Source of the DNA: Culex pipiens pallens
Lineage: Eukaryota > Arthropoda > Insecta > Diptera > Culicidae
NCBI RefSeq assembly: GCF_016801865.2
Contig: NC_068939.1
Span: forward strand, 132,093,116 to 132,157,115
DNA: 64,000 nucleotides
Reading direction: 5' to 3'
Part shown: positions 10,991 to 23,646 of the stretch, in pieces
Layout of the letters: every line of letters begins with the position of its first letter
Numbering within the stretch: the stretch's first letter is position 1
The notes under the pieces: model-generated
What the model was told of the DNA's origin: nothing
Seen by the model: only the letters and a program-made list of their open reading frames with translations
Databases searched by the model: none
Translations under genes and position numbers: made by a program

Positions 10991-11760
10991 CTAAACAATG
11001 TATATCAAGAGGAAATATCCAATATTATCCTTCTGCAAACTTAACCCCACGTTCCCAATTCTATCAGCGAACCCTGCCAAAACCACCCATTCATTCCACC
11101 ATGCACGGTGGGGTTGTTATGTCGAATATAATGTATGCTCACATCCTCCGACGCTACCCTGCCAACCTGCCCCCTACCATTTGTTGCCAGCCACCATTCC
11201 ACAATACCCCGCAGTGGCTGGCTGGTTGCGCTTCAATGCCGCGTATGCCCTGGTCCGTTCTTCAATTTCGAGGGTTTTTTCGCACATAAAGCATAAACCT
11301 GTATCACCCACACACACCCTTTTCCACATGTGAGTACGTGTGTTGTGTTCCACTTGCTCGCCGTCGTCCTTCCAGTAGCGGACATTTGGACTGGTTAGGG
11401 ACGACGAGCACGACATGTGTGTGCTGTGTGTATATTATGTGTTGTGTTGTGTATGAGTTTTCCACGCCAGAGAGAGAGAAAGAGAGAAAGAGAACGGGTA
11501 AAAGGGGACAATTTCCGCTCCGGTGGAAACAAGATGGCCGACGAACGGACGACGGTCCTCGTATACGTGATTGGATAGCAATGCAAACCGAACCCGGTCG
11601 GGGCTTGGAGTTCGGTTCTTTGTGCATGATGTATGGGGGATTTTTGGAGGGTGGCGATGTTGCTGAGGGGAAATGGGGAAAATGTGGTACTTCGTTATCG
11701 ACGCTAACGAAGTGTGCTCTTGATGGAATGGACAGGTGTGTCGTGGAGGGTTAGGAGGGA
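10991..11760. other. GC-richer single-copy block with GAGA tract
   Basis: Contains a GA-rich tract (about 11470-11495) and TGTGT stretches (about 11415-11450). Open frames occur on both strands and overlap, which is expected of GC-richer non-coding DNA. No domain or splice-delimited exon is seen. Confidence 0.35.
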
Positions 11761-12309
11761 AAGAGAGAGGAATTTTGAATGTTGGACATGAATGATTTAC
11801 GCTAATATTAGATATTTGTTCGAAAATTTTATCTAACAAAACATGAAATTTAAAGCTGTTTAAAGCGAAATTTAAATTTAAGCACACAAACGAAAAAAAG
11901 GATTTTTATTCGAATATTACATTTTAAAATAGCATTTAACATCTCAGGATGAAGAATTTTCAATTTTGGCCATTTAAAACAAGTTTTAGAGCGCTGAATT
12001 TTCTATGAGAATCTCACTTTAGGGATTAATTAAAAATGCTGACACATTAAAATATTAATTTTCTCACACACTTGTTAGATTTTTCCATTTAAACCGATTT
12101 TGCTGATGTTTGGCCTAGAATCCCATAAATTACCTCATCAAATAAATAATACTGAAATTAGCAAGACCTGTTCTTGAAAAGTTATGAGTCATTTCGTCAT
12201 AATTTGCATGAATTATTTATTATTTTATCCATTCAAATTTTAATACTTCATTGTTAATTCATTTTAATCACTTTCAACCTATTTGAAACAAAAATTGTAT
12301 TTCTCTTAA

Positions 12310-13465
12310 AAATACCGGGCATACCGAAGAAGCCATTTTGCATCAATATAATTTTCCATACAAATTTGGCAGCTGTCCATACAAAAATGATATATGAAAA
12401 TTCAAAAATCTGTGTCTTTTGAAGGACTACACTGAAAAATAATACATGGCAAATGATTTTATTTTGTGGTTTTTAATTTCACTTTATGAAAAAAAAATTT
12501 GACCGAGTTCTGAATTTTTGAATCAATGGTGATTTTTTCAAAAATTCGAAATATTTATCGCAAAAATGTTTCAACTTCTTTTACTTTAGTGAAATTTTGA
12601 TTAAGTGTACCGTTTTCAAGTTGAAATTTGAAATTCAGGTTTTTTTTTTGAAAATAGTCGCAGCTATTATTTTTTTTAAATTAGTGCTCATGTTTGCCCA
12701 CCTTTGAAAACAATATTTTTGAAAAGCTGAGAAAAGTCTGTACATTTTGCTTTTTTGAACTTTGTTGTTACGATGCTTATTTGCTGAGATATTGCTATAC
12801 GAAGATTTAAAAACAGGAAAATTTTATTTTTTAAAATCAAGACTAACATTTAAAAAGGCCAAACGTTCAATATTACGCCCTGTTGAAATGTTAGACTTGA
12901 TTAAAAAATATTAAAATATTGTTTTCGAAAAGATCGGAAAATTTCATGAATGTTTCATATTTTAACATTGAAAATCGGACCATTAGTTGCTGAGATATCG
13001 ACATTAAAAAAAGTGGGTTGTTTGACTTAGAAACCTTCAATTTTCCTGTTTTAATTTTTTTTAAATCGGTATTGTTTCAAAAATTCATAACTCGGTCAAA
13101 GTTTTTTGCCCATCCTGGAAATTTCTGAAAAGTTTGCATTTGTAGTTCCCCAAAACATATCAGAAAAAATAAAAATAAAATGAAAATCGTGCTTTTTTAC
13201 AAATCGAGTTTTAGTGACAAAAAGTGAAATTAAAAATCACCAAAATTGTTTTTAACGTGTATATTTTTTTTCAGTGTATGATTGTAGTCCTTATTCATAC
13301 CTAGTACTTTGCCCAAGACACCAAATCGATCAAAAAATTCCTTCAAAAGATACAGATTTTTGAATTTTCATATATCATTTTTGTATGGACAGCGGCCAAA
13401 TTTGTATGGAAAATTAAATATATTGATGAAAAATGGCTTCTTCGGGCATATCGAAAGCACCAAAA
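12310..13465. mobile_element. Long-TIR element, non-autonomous
   Basis: The left arm (about 12317-12440) and right arm (about 13265-13460) are inverted copies sharing GAAGCCATTTTGCATC-like, TTTCCATACAAATTTGG and ACAGATTTTTGAATTTTC segments; the right arm has an extra internal stretch. The interior has no long open frame. Related sequence recurs near 22.4, 33.1-33.9, 41.7, 43.5 and 61.3 kb, so this is an abundant dispersed family. Exact ends are not fixed and no target duplication is called. Confidence 0.6.
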
Positions 13466-13889
13466 AAGTTTCAGCCGGATTAAAAAATACAAAAAAAATC
13501 GAATGACCGAAATTTCCGAGAATTGCTCAGTTCTTTGATTTTTAACATCAATCAGAGCCAGTATCGGAACAACTTCGAATAAATTTCCAATTTCCTAGAA
13601 ATTCCCAAGGTTTACCGTGAAATTTGTTGAAAAATTCCCATTTTTCGGGATTTTTGTTGTCACTCGGGGTGAATTAAACCAATATTTACCAAAGTCTCCA
13701 ACAGCATTGAGTTTTTAACTAAAAGTCTGATCTGTATATTTTTCTAACAAATGTTGATGTTTCAATACTTATAGTCTTCAAAATTGTAATTATGGTCTGT
13801 CTTTCTAACAAATCAGACAAAAGTTTTCTGAACCCACTGGCAAGATCAACGAGTTTTTCTTTCTTTCTGTATATTAAAGTATTCACATC

Positions 13890-14850
13890 TCAACCTACGC
13901 TCTTACACCACCTCCCCCTTTACGTAAAGTTGATTTGACGCGGGTCGCCTTACGAGTGTCATACTCACCTTCATTTGGTCTCCTTACACAGGTCCTCTCC
14001 TGTCTGTGTGTTTGCGTATGTGCCCGCTTCGTAAGTATACGTATTTTAATTTAAGCTTGTTTTATTATAAAATTTATTCCTGCTTCCCTTACCAACCACC
14101 CCTGCGGCATTGATCCGTTCGCAAACTTATTTCTCGTTTTCCCGTCCCTCGCTGCCAAAGAAATCCTTTTTGCCCAATTCTTCGTTTTTCTAAAAAGCAA
14201 AAGGGATTCCCATTCCACACTCACTCACCGCCACCCACGTGTGCTACTGCCGATGCTGGCTGGTGGTCCGGAATCACCACGAAACCACCCCGCGTCAGCT
14301 TGATCCCTCCGAGTTTGGTGCTGCTCCGTATCAAACATGCAAATATCTCATATCCTTTTTCCATTCCGAACTTTTCTCGAGGACTTGGGGCCAGCTTTAT
14401 TTTCTTCGCAAAAGTACCTCACTTCTTGTTCGTTCTTGTTCTTCTCCGCGTTGCTAGCCCATACTTGAGGGTTTGGCGCTGGTATTTATGCTGCTACGAG
14501 CAACGAGAGATAGAAAGCGCGCGCGAGTCAGCCATTATATATCCTGCCGAAACCACCACCCACGACCCCACACACACACGTAAGAGTCACGTAGAAACGG
14601 ACCACATACATATGCACAGGACAGCAGGGGAAGGGTGGCATCCCCCCTCCCCCAAAAGGTTGAGCCCCGTGGAGAGTGAACCGAAAAGAAGAAGCTGGAA
14701 AATAAGAACAAACATAAAAATAAGAAGAAGTTGGCATTTTTGGACGAAACGAGAAGCGAACGGGCCAAGATATAAGTTAAGACACGCGGTTACCTCCGTT
14801 CCTTTCCTTGCTGGTTTCTTTCCACGTGTGTCGTCCTGAACAAGTACCGT
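13890..14850. other. GC-richer single-copy block
   Basis: Contains an ATGCAAAT octamer (about 14336) and a short CA tract (about 14572). A 179-codon plus-strand frame at 14300 overlaps three minus-strand frames and is low-complexity, so I do not call it a gene. Possibly conserved non-coding DNA. Confidence 0.35.
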
Positions 14851-15298
14851 CATGTGGGTGAGGTTTGAAATTAAGCAGTTGTGGCTTATTTGTTTAGAAT
14901 TGGCAGTTAGTTTGTAATCCTTCATTGATAATGAGCTTTTCATAAAAGGATCATATACCCACTATCACGTATACCTTAAGATTACGAACTGAACAAATGC
15001 CAGAATGATTTTTTGTTGTGTTACACAAATAGATCAGATCTGGCTGAATCGGATAAATAGGATCGACCACATTTTGCTTAGCTTCGAATCCACATCTACC
15101 TTTATTAATTTGTTTCGATAAGTGCACCCACAACAGACGAGGGAATAATGGTATCAAAATGTACTGGAAGAATAATGTTCTTCCATAGAGTGTGATGCTC
15201 TCAAGTTAGTGGAGGTTTTGTTTACATAAAAATTTCAGAGATTTTCCACAATACAATTACATTTAATGTAAGTAAGTAATGAACATTACGTATATGGG

Positions 15299-15480
15299 CA
15301 GCAGTGCGTGGCCGAATGGTTACGCTGTCCGCTTTGTAAGCGGATGATTCTGGGTTCGATTCTCATCTGCTCCAACCTTCCATCGGATGAGGGAGTAAAC
15401 CGTCGGTCCCGGTCTTGGTTGTTAGGCCGTTAAGTCATTCCAGGTGTAGGAGTCGTCTCCATGCCATAAGTACAAACAAC
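15299..15480 (+). mobile_element. tRNA-derived SINE
   Basis: A box TGGCCGAATGG (15309-15319) and B box GGTTCGATTCT (15353-15363) are correctly spaced, with an anticodon-like TGT loop between them. The acceptor stem does not close, so this is not a working tRNA gene. The body shares the CGTCGGTCCCGGT segment with the SINE at 3487. It is followed directly by more SINE pieces. Confidence 0.7.
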
Positions 15481-15483
15481 ACA

Positions 15484-15680
15484 CCAAACCAAGCCTACTC
15501 CGGTGGAATCGCTGGCGGCGGTTGGACTCGCAATCCAAAGGTCGTCAGTTCAAACACTGGGGTGGAAGGTTCCTTGGAGTAGAAAGAGGTTTGGGTGCCC
15601 TACCCATTCAAGCCTTCGGACTCCTAGGTTCGAGCAAAAACTTGCAATAGAGACCACAAAAGACCTGGGGGTCGTTAATG
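15484..15680 (+). mobile_element. Second tRNA-like SINE fragment
   Basis: Contains a tRNA-like hairpin (TTGGACTCGCAATCCAA) followed by a degenerate B box (CAGTTCAAACACT). It is distinct from the SINEs on either side. The boundaries are approximate. Confidence 0.5.
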
Positions 15681-15689
15681 TGGATGGTT

Positions 15690-16545
15690 TGATTTTTTTT
15701 ATATGGGTCACCGGTTCGAATCCCACGGCGGGAGCTCTAAAAATTCTTTGTGTAAATATCGCTCCGTGCCATACTTTCATACACTTAGGAGCCCAGGGCG
15801 GCGAAGTCCTTGTAGATAAAAAGGAAGACACTAGTGGTTGGTACAGTCATCCCTCATATTCGGAACAGTTTACAGATCGGCCAATGTTCAAAAAATCATA
15901 GAAAATCGATAATTGAACTTAATGATTCGCTTCTACCTTCATTTGAAAGCTTTTCTTGCGAACTTTAGAATGCTGTATCGAACTTGCTGTATTTTTACTT
16001 TTAAATCAAGTTTTTAAACAAAAGCTTTGACCCTTGAAATCCACAAATTCGGAACACTTTTTTCTTACGGATGTAAACAAACTTTAGTTCTCTCCAGGAG
16101 TACACATTTTTTTTTACAAAATAATGACTTCACGCACTGAAACCAATGAAACTCAAGCTTAGTTATGTGTTATGAATGGTCTGATAACTTTTTTGTAAAA
16201 AATATCAGTTAAATTCAGGTGTTCCACAATTGTGGGAGGCACAATAACATCCCACAATCATGGAACAGGCAATTTGGAGGCAGTGTTTTGCTGCTCTGGA
16301 TAAAATAGTCTTGAAGTGAAGTTTTTTGTTCAAAAAGTACTACTTTTACTATTGAAATAGCAAGAAAATGTCCAAATAAAGGTCCTTAAAATAGTAGGGT
16401 CGAGAGAAAAGCTGCATTTGGCATGCTATTGACAAATTATCACAAAAGTGTTCCGAATATGTGGGTGTTCCGAATATGTGGGATGACTGTACTAGCAATG
16501 GTGGCAAACAGCTATAAAGTCAACCTCGTTTTTATATGGGTTATT
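15690..16545 (+). mobile_element. SINE of the valine-tRNA-like family, split by a MITE
   Basis: It keeps the B box (GGTTCGAATCC), the body with GGAGCCCAGGGCGG and GAAGACACTAGTGGTTGG, and the tail CTATAAAGTCAACCTCG, matching the intact copy at 52757-52998. The A-box half is deleted. The MITE at 15844-16489 splits the body: the sequence breaks after GGTTGGTA and resumes at CTAGCAATGG. Confidence 0.75.
15844..16489. mobile_element. TA-flanked MITE nested in a SINE
   Basis: Inverted ends of about 24 bp (CAGTCATCCC, then CATATTCGGAACA) and TA duplications at 15842-15843 and 16490-16491. Removing the element and one TA restores the SINE body. It is 646 bp and non-coding. A 5'-truncated copy lies at about 23091-23646. 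Confidence 0.85.
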
Positions 16546-16826
16546 AATTCCCAAGTAACCACGCGTCCGACATGGACTTTAACCAATTCTGCTTATATTT
16601 AGCATGGGGTTGTATTTGCCCCAAAAACAAAGAATCTCAAGTTTGGTGACATTTGATCCAACCCCGCGCCCGTGGCACCCCCCTCCCTCTTTTTTTTAAG
16701 ATTTTGGAAGACCTCATTTTTAAAATGCATTTTTCTAAAACAAAAATTAACTAAAAGCCAACTTTTAGGTAGGTATGATTTTTTTTTACGTAAAATCAAA
16801 TAGCGTACCCAAAATGTACTTACAGT

Positions 16827-17219
16827 CAGGGTTACCAGGTCAAAATTTGCAAAATCTGGTAAATTATCGATTAAAAATCTGGAAAAATCTGGCAGACGAA
16901 AATCTAATAACCCTAAATAGTGAAAAGGATTGAGGACATAAATTATTTCTAATATTTGTAGTATTCAGATGGTTTGACTGATTCTATAGCCTCAAAAATG
17001 TTGAATTTACATTTTCGTTAAGAAAAACACGTTCTTATTTTTTTATGATTTTCAATTAAATTCGTTCATTTGTATCAAAAATATGTTCAAAATGAGCATA
17101 AAGAGAAAAATCTGGCAAAAATCTGTTAAAAACTGGCACAGAGAAGGGTGAATCTTTATTCTGGCTGACACTTGAAAAATCTGACATTCCCAGATTTATT
17201 TGGCAACCTGGCAACCCTT
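16827..17219. mobile_element. hAT-type MITE with 8-bp target duplication
   Basis: Starts CAGGGTTACCAGGT and ends with the inverted ACCTGGCAACCCTT; the last base has changed from the expected G. The perfect 8-bp duplication CTTACAGT (16819-16826, 17220-17227) is the hAT superfamily hallmark. The interior repeats AAAATCTGG motifs and has no open frame. Confidence 0.8.
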
Positions 17220-17227
17220 CTTACAGT

Positions 17228-18398
17228 GTTGCCCGATATGACCATAAATTCAATTAAAACCTCAGTGTTAATTGCATATTTCTCGAGATACCTATTACAT
17301 TTTAAAAATGGAAAGTCCTGTTGAGTCCTACTGTAGAAAAAGTGATGGATTAGTAAAACATTTGCTAAGTAATACAGTAGTTGCCTCGAAACCTTTGAAT
17401 TCCTTTAAATATTGGTCTAACTAAAGCGTAATTTTGGTCCCTGGTCACGATTTCGAGGACCATTTTTCGATATCTTAACCCTTTTCATTTTTTTATTTCT
17501 ATAAGATTCCTTTTCCAGTGATTTGTAACTCAAAACCGCGAAGATATATAAGTTTGATGTCAAAGGGACTTTTGTGCAAAATTGGACGCCTGATTTGATG
17601 ACGTACTCAAACTTTTAAAAAACGTATTTCTTAATGAAAAAAATAATAAATAAAAATAAAATAGTTTTAAAATCGCTGCCATTTTCCGTTTCTCACTGTT
17701 AAAAATCCAGAGACATGTCATTTTATGAGAAAATTTAATGTATGCTTTGAATCTTCAATAACTCAGAGATGTATTTGTTTCACATTCAGGACAAAACAAT
17801 CATTTTAAAAGTACGTGTTTTTTTATAACTTTGCAGGGCTACTATTTAAAGTGTACCAATGCTCTTCACATTTTAGAGCAGACAAAAACAAAAATGTTAA
17901 ATTATGAACATAAGGGTCATAAGGCATCTGCAATATCGTATAAAATTTCATTTGGACGTTTGTTGTGGCTCGTACATTGCTAGTACAAGGGAATTTTGCT
18001 TTAAAAATATATGATAAGCTAGACATCATGAAAAATGAATGGGGTCGTACCACCCTACCGTCACGAGATATCGACCAATGGACATCAGATTCGATTTTAC
18101 CCATTAGAGAAATGCTTCAAGGGACTCTAAGAGGGGTTGGGCAACTTTTTCAGATTTTATGTGAGTTCGCGGAAAATTACCCTGTATTGATATCTCGGAA
18201 ACAAAAATCAAGCTTCATTTTTGAAAAGGTCTACAAATAGATTATTCAGCAAATTTCATAGTTTGGATATTAAATATATTATATATATTTTAAATGATCA
18301 GAAATGAATAACATTGAAAAAAATCGGACCATTTGTTTCCGAGATAACGTCCGTTGAAAATTATAGGCAAATTATGTGATCGATTCGAATTCTTTGTA
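17228..18398. other. AT-rich repetitive-looking stretch
   Basis: No gene is supported. It carries a conserved-looking motif (ATCGGACCATTTGTTTCCGA near 18323) that recurs near 12975 and 23756. Short open frames here are AT-biased. Confidence 0.35.
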
Positions 18399-18573
18399 AG
18401 GGACCATCCATAACCACATAAAAAGTGTCCACGTTTTTGAAATGTCAGACTCCCCCCGTCCACCTCTCCTGGACATTTTCCATACAAAATTAATCTTTTT
18501 TGTATGGATCTTGGACAATCGCTGCCCCCCCCCCCCCCCCCATAAAGGGTTCACGTGGTTTATGGATGGTCCA
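18399..18573. mobile_element. Short TA-flanked foldback element with a 17-C run
   Basis: The ends share GGACCATCCATAA in inverted orientation, with TA at 18397-18398 and 18574-18575. The element includes a homopolymer of about 17 Cs (18525-18541). It is 175 bp and non-coding. Confidence 0.65.
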
Positions 18574-18748
18574 TAAGGCTCATCATCATACACTCTTTTT
18601 TAGTTTGTACCCCGTTGGTTTGACAAAATAAAACTAAAAAGTGACGAAAGGTCACTACAATTTCAAGGATGCTTTTCTTTCTAGAAGTATTTTTAAAATG
18701 TAAAAAATAAAAAAATAAATCGATAAATCATACCTAAATGTAGCTATA

Positions 18749-18859
18749 CCGTCTTCAGGGGTGACATTGGGTCTGGGGGGTGAGATTGGGTCATACAGTT
18801 TTCAGCATTTTTGTATGACCCGATTTCACCCCCAGACCCAATGTCACCCATGATGACGG
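18749..18859. mobile_element. Near-perfect 111-bp hairpin element
   Basis: Two arms of about 48 bp (CCGTC, then GTGACATTGGGTCTGGGGG, then GGGTCATACA) are inverted around a loop of about 13 bases, flanked by TA at 18747-18748 and 18860-18861. This is a minimal MITE; a transcript would fold into one long hairpin. Confidence 0.75.
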
Positions 18860-19239
18860 TATCATGAAAACGGTACATTTTATCAAAAAAAATATGAAGT
18901 ACTTTTAGATTGCAAGTTTGCTTTGATTTAAAAAAATATTTTTAATAAATTTGTTGACCAGGTTTTCGATATTTTCAGAAAAAAATCACAAATTTATATC
19001 TCCTTAATCAAATTTTGTACCATCCCGCTCTATGGCTCAGAAGATGTCTCTTAATCCCCTAAAACGTATGGAAAAATCAAGATTTATAGAAACGTATTTT
19101 GGAATTTTAACTTTTAGTGGATGGATAAATTGGACATCAAAATAAAAAAAAATAATAAAAAGAAATTCTCATATGCGTTCAAATAATAAAGACTTGTTTG
19201 GTTCGGCAAAGCTGGATGGAAATAAAATCAAGCAAAACT

Positions 19240-22180
19240 GTGCAATTTCACCCCACTTGACGTTACGTCCTCTTTGCGTTGCGAGGTGACGCAGTCAGCG
19301 TCCGTAATATTGCTTTTCGCAATAGAAAGCGCGCGCGCTACGCGGTCTTTCGGAACGATCCGCGAACCTGCACGCATCGCCACTACACACATACCGTACC
19401 TAAACCTGAACTACTCGTTTGGTTGGAGCTGAAGGGATGCTTCCGAAAACGGAATCAGCATTTTGGAGAAGCTTACCAGAAGATAACTCAAATTTATAAT
19501 ATATATTTGTTTGGTTTTGCTTTCCAGGTTTCGGGCGTGTGTTCGACGAATTTCGGTACCAATGCTACGGAATGGAACGCGACTGGCAAAGCTGCGGCTT
19601 AGGAAGAACGCGAGCAAATGAGATTTTTGTTAGATACCGCGTCGTTTTGTCCTCCAGTTATTGATTTAGAGCTTGCACAATCTCGTCAGGTATTAGCGGA
19701 AATTGGTTTTCGAAGTTGGAACTTAACCGGGTGCGATGAAGGTGGTAAGAGAAGGCGGCGGTTCCTTGAGAATGTGCAAATGGCCAAAGTTTCGCCGTTT
19801 TGGAAACAGTTTGGAGCAAGCAGTCGTTTAAACAATCGACATTGCCATAGCTTACCACACTGGAGCTCTGGTGGCTTGTCTTAGGAGGGGTCCGCAAAGG
19901 GGTCGTCCTGCAGACTTCCTATGTATACTTTATCTCCAGGACTAAAACACAACACGACAAGATGAGACAAATGGACTCACACTACAGATTTTGGGGTTGC
20001 GCGGCCGATGGGGAGGCTGGTGTGTTCCGGACCTCCGCGGAACTATGTACACATTCATCGTTTCTGAAATTGAATGGCAGGCGGCGCGAGAGAGCAAGTT
20101 GCGAACGGGCCGGGGCATTCCACGGGATGTCGAGTGTCTTTCCCTCAGCACAACAACAGGATGCCCGGCTTTTGCCGGGGAATTTGCGATGCCAAGGGCA
20201 GTGATGTGAGACGGTCACAAATGATAATTTTTTATAAATTTCATTCGATCATTTGGTTATTTTTTTCAATTCAGATTTTTCCTGAAAAATATTAGGTTAT
20301 GAATAAAGTTTTGCAACGAGTTTTAAACAACTGCAAAACAGTATCGAAAGGTACTTGTTTTAAACACAACTGCTGGAAAGTTGAACTTTTGAGCACTCAA
20401 ATAAATGCTGAAAAGTATGACAGAAAAAGTAAGTAGCTTCACAACAGCATTGAAAAAAACATATATTCAAAAAACGCATTTTTATCCAACTCTGAACCCT
20501 ACACCAGAACCGACCGAACGGGTTACGTGGACAGCAGCATTACCGGGGTTTCTGCCATATTGTGTGTGTGTGTGCGGGCGGGGATAAGTCCTGCCTTTCA
20601 CGTAAACTGACGGTTCTGGAGCTGATATGAAGTTTCGCTCCAAACCTCCCCAAAGTCCCTCCTCGTTGGTGGCGGCGCAGGACTTTGCGTCCCCATGGCA
20701 GCTCCAGCATCGCCAGGATAACTCTTTTGAGAGGAGCTTCGAAGGAGGTGGAAGCTGAGATGGATGGCGGGGAAGCAGTCAGTGCCATGCTAATTAAGCT
20801 TCTTGCCTTATTTTCGAAGCGCGAACTTTTCTTCATGTAGGTGGTGGGAAGGGACGCGTGGGCCTGGGGTTTTTAGCTCATTCGATATTTCACGTGGCAT
20901 GTGGGTTTGGCGAGGACATGTGAGTTCTTTGTGTGTTGGTGCTGATGGTTGCCGGGGGTGGGTTTGGGTCAAAGTTTTGTTGGCTTCGCAAGATGAACTT
21001 CTTGACGTTGTATAATTAGAGAAATCGATTTTTGTTTTGTTTTGGAAACAGTAATTACTACTTCAAAGTTATTTTATGTATGAAATACTTAAAAAATAGT
21101 TTCTAAAATGGCTTTGGTTTTTTCTGACTACCACAAATTGTTATAAACAGAATTGATTAGAAAGGCATAGACCTTATTTTTAAACTAATTCATTGTCGCA
21201 AACTACGATTTGGTTTCGCTTCATAAATAACAATTTGTTCAAAACCAAATAGATAAACTCTACTAGCGAAACCGAATGATTAATTGATCTGCTCAAGGCT
21301 ATGATAAATGAAGTATTGATTGATTGTCTCGACTCATCGATTCCCCCAATTTTGTATGTTTGTCAAGAGTCAGGCAAATGCAATGAAATAGTATTAAGCA
21401 AATCCAAATCAGCCAACAAGATAAATGAACTCGATTTGGACATTACTCCGAACAAACTCAAATATTGTTCAACCGTAAAACGTGTGGTTAACCCTTCAAT
21501 CAGTCGTCACTGACAGGCAAAACTAAGTTTTCAACTCGTTTCCATACTAGCTCGAAATATCGTCACCGAAACGAAACCCACCCACACTGTTCAGTGGCAT
21601 TTTCCCGCACAATTTTAATGAAGTCCTCCCCCTTTTTCGGCACATCATCTCCGCAGCGCGTTCCTCCGAAATTGCATGCAAATCTTCACGAATGTGCGGT
21701 TTCGCCCATAAGACGCCCCCGTTTCCCCCCACTAACTTTTCCCAGTGCAGTCCACGGTGGTCTAATAAGCACATATGTGCTGCTGGGTGGGAAGATCTTG
21801 CCTCCCACCCCGTCACCCCCAAGGATCCCCAAAAAGGATTAAATTAGACTAAAAACAGACACCAGCGCGAAGGCGCCTTTTTGGCCAAGTCAGGATGGAT
21901 TGGAGAGGCTGCTGAACGGAGGGGCATTTAGTGCACGCCATGGCAAATAAGTTTGGTGTGTATGTACAGAAAATTTCAGCAAACTTTCTAAATGAGAAAA
22001 GCCCCCCTCCCCCCACCCCATGGGAGCAGAAGCCTTCCTGGGCGGACCGCGAAGTCTTTCACCAGAAACTTACTGCCAGAAATATCCAATGAGAGTGCGT
22101 TAGACAATTTCCTTCGAAAAACTGAATTTTGTGGGAAGCTATGGTAACGGCTGCCACGATGAGAGAAAACCACTATTTTC
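19240..22180. other. Three GC-richer single-copy blocks separated by AT-rich gaps
   Basis: The blocks are about 19.24-20.22, 20.48-21.02 and 21.54-22.18 kb. They hold many CpGs (GCGCGCGC near 19330), a TG microsatellite (20561-20574) and an octamer-like ATGCAAAT near 21675. Numerous overlapping short frames on both strands carry no recognised domain. A 70-codon frame at 21301-21513 has ordinary amino-acid composition but no family or flanking signals. I see no supported gene. Confidence 0.35.
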
Positions 22181-22299
22181 GAAATGAAGGATTATACAAC
22201 TGCCCTCGAACAGATGATTTTCAGCCAAGGTACGACTATTTTCCTGAAATGTTTAAAAATCCCCTCAATTTGACTTTTCATAAACTTTTATGCTTTAAC

Positions 22300-23090
22300 A
22301 AACTTCTGTGAAATACTATCGGGCCCTTCAAAATAATAAATAATGGAGCATTTCTCCACCAAAAACTAAAAATGAATTTTATTTGTATTTTGTTATTCGA
22401 CTTTAACGTTCCAGGAGGCTTCTCTATGACCAAAAACGGCTTTTTATCATCATTGGTTTGCCCATACAAAACTCCATACAATGTTGGCAGCAATCCATAC
22501 TAAAATGGTGTTGGAAAATTCGAAAATTGGTATCTTGGGGAGGAATTTTCGGACGGTTTGGTGTCTGCTTGTTGGTGTTGGTTAGGGATGTTCAGAAATA
22601 AAAAGTTATTTCTCTTTGTTTTTTTTTATGTTTTTTAAGAGACAAAAAAGACATCTTTTGAGCCATTAAGAAGTGTAGAAAAAAAAGTTGCGACCAAATT
22701 AAAAAAAATATAAAAATTTAAATAACAAGGTCTCAACATTTGAATGAAAAAAGTGTTTACACCTGCCCAGTTGTTTTGCAATCATGAGTTTTCAAAACAT
22801 CCAGGTATTGAAGAAATTTTTTTTTTCGCCGAAAAAAAACTTTTGCGGTGCTCTACATTGGAATTCCACAAAAATTGAAAATATGTTTGATCGATCCCAG
22901 ACATGCTAAATATGATTTTAAACGCAGGAAAATGCATTTCTTATTGTTTTCAATCAATTAGACTTCTATTTCCTTTAAAATTACGATGCTTTTGAAAAAT
23001 ATTTTGTTGCCCCCTGATTTTTTGAACCGATTTTGAAGGGGGGGGGGGGGGGCGGCGACATAAACTTCAAAAATATTTACAACGGCCTTA
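22300..23090. repeat. Fragments of dispersed repeats with a 15-G run
   Basis: 22390-22560 contains a diverged arm of the long-TIR family at 12.3 kb. 22830-23090 matches part of the element at 37965-38787, including the ACATAAACTTCAAAAATATT end and a run of about 15 Gs (23038-23052). Confidence 0.5.
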
Positions 23091-23646
23091 CCTTCATTTG
23101 AAAGCTTTTCTTGCGATCTTTCGAATGCTGTATCGAACAACTGCAAATTTTAACTTTTATAACAAGTTTTTGACGAAATGCTTTGACCCTTGACATCCAC
23201 AAATTCGGGACACTTTTTTCTTACGGATGTAAACAAACTTTGGTTCTCTCCATGAGTACATATTTTTTTTTCCTAAATAATGACTTCACGCACTGAAACC
23301 AACGAAAATTTAGCATAGATATGTTTTATGAACGGTATGATAACTTTTTTTTGTGACAATATTAGTTTAATTCAGGTGTTCCACAATTGTGGGAGGCACA
23401 ATAACATCCCACAATTATGGAACAGGTAATTTGGAGACATTGTTTTGCTGCTTTGAATGAAATAGTCTTGAGATGCAGTTTTTTGTTTTAAAAGTGCTAC
23501 TTTTACAAGCGAAATAGCAAGAGAATGTCCAATTAAAGGTCCTAAAAATAGTAGGGTCGACAGAAAAGATGCATTTGGCATGCTATTGACAAATTATCAC
23601 AAAAGTGTTTCGAATTTGTGGGTGTTCCGAATATGTGGCATGACTG
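23091..23646. mobile_element. 5'-truncated copy of the 15844 MITE
   Basis: Closely parallels 15938-16489 in the same orientation, ending GTTCCGAATATGTGGCATGACTG. The first 95 or so bases, including the left inverted end, are missing. The truncation point abuts the poly-G repeat fragment. Confidence 0.8.

Noticed and set aside
14300..14839. 179-codon plus-strand frame
   Set aside because: Overlapped by three minus-strand frames, low-complexity, no domain and no splice or promoter context.
15299..15375. Candidate functional tRNA with a TGT anticodon
   Set aside because: The acceptor stem does not pair and a SINE body shared with the 3.5-kb copy follows.
21301..21513. 70-codon frame of ordinary composition
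   Set aside because: No domain, promoter or poly(A) context; too short to support without homology.
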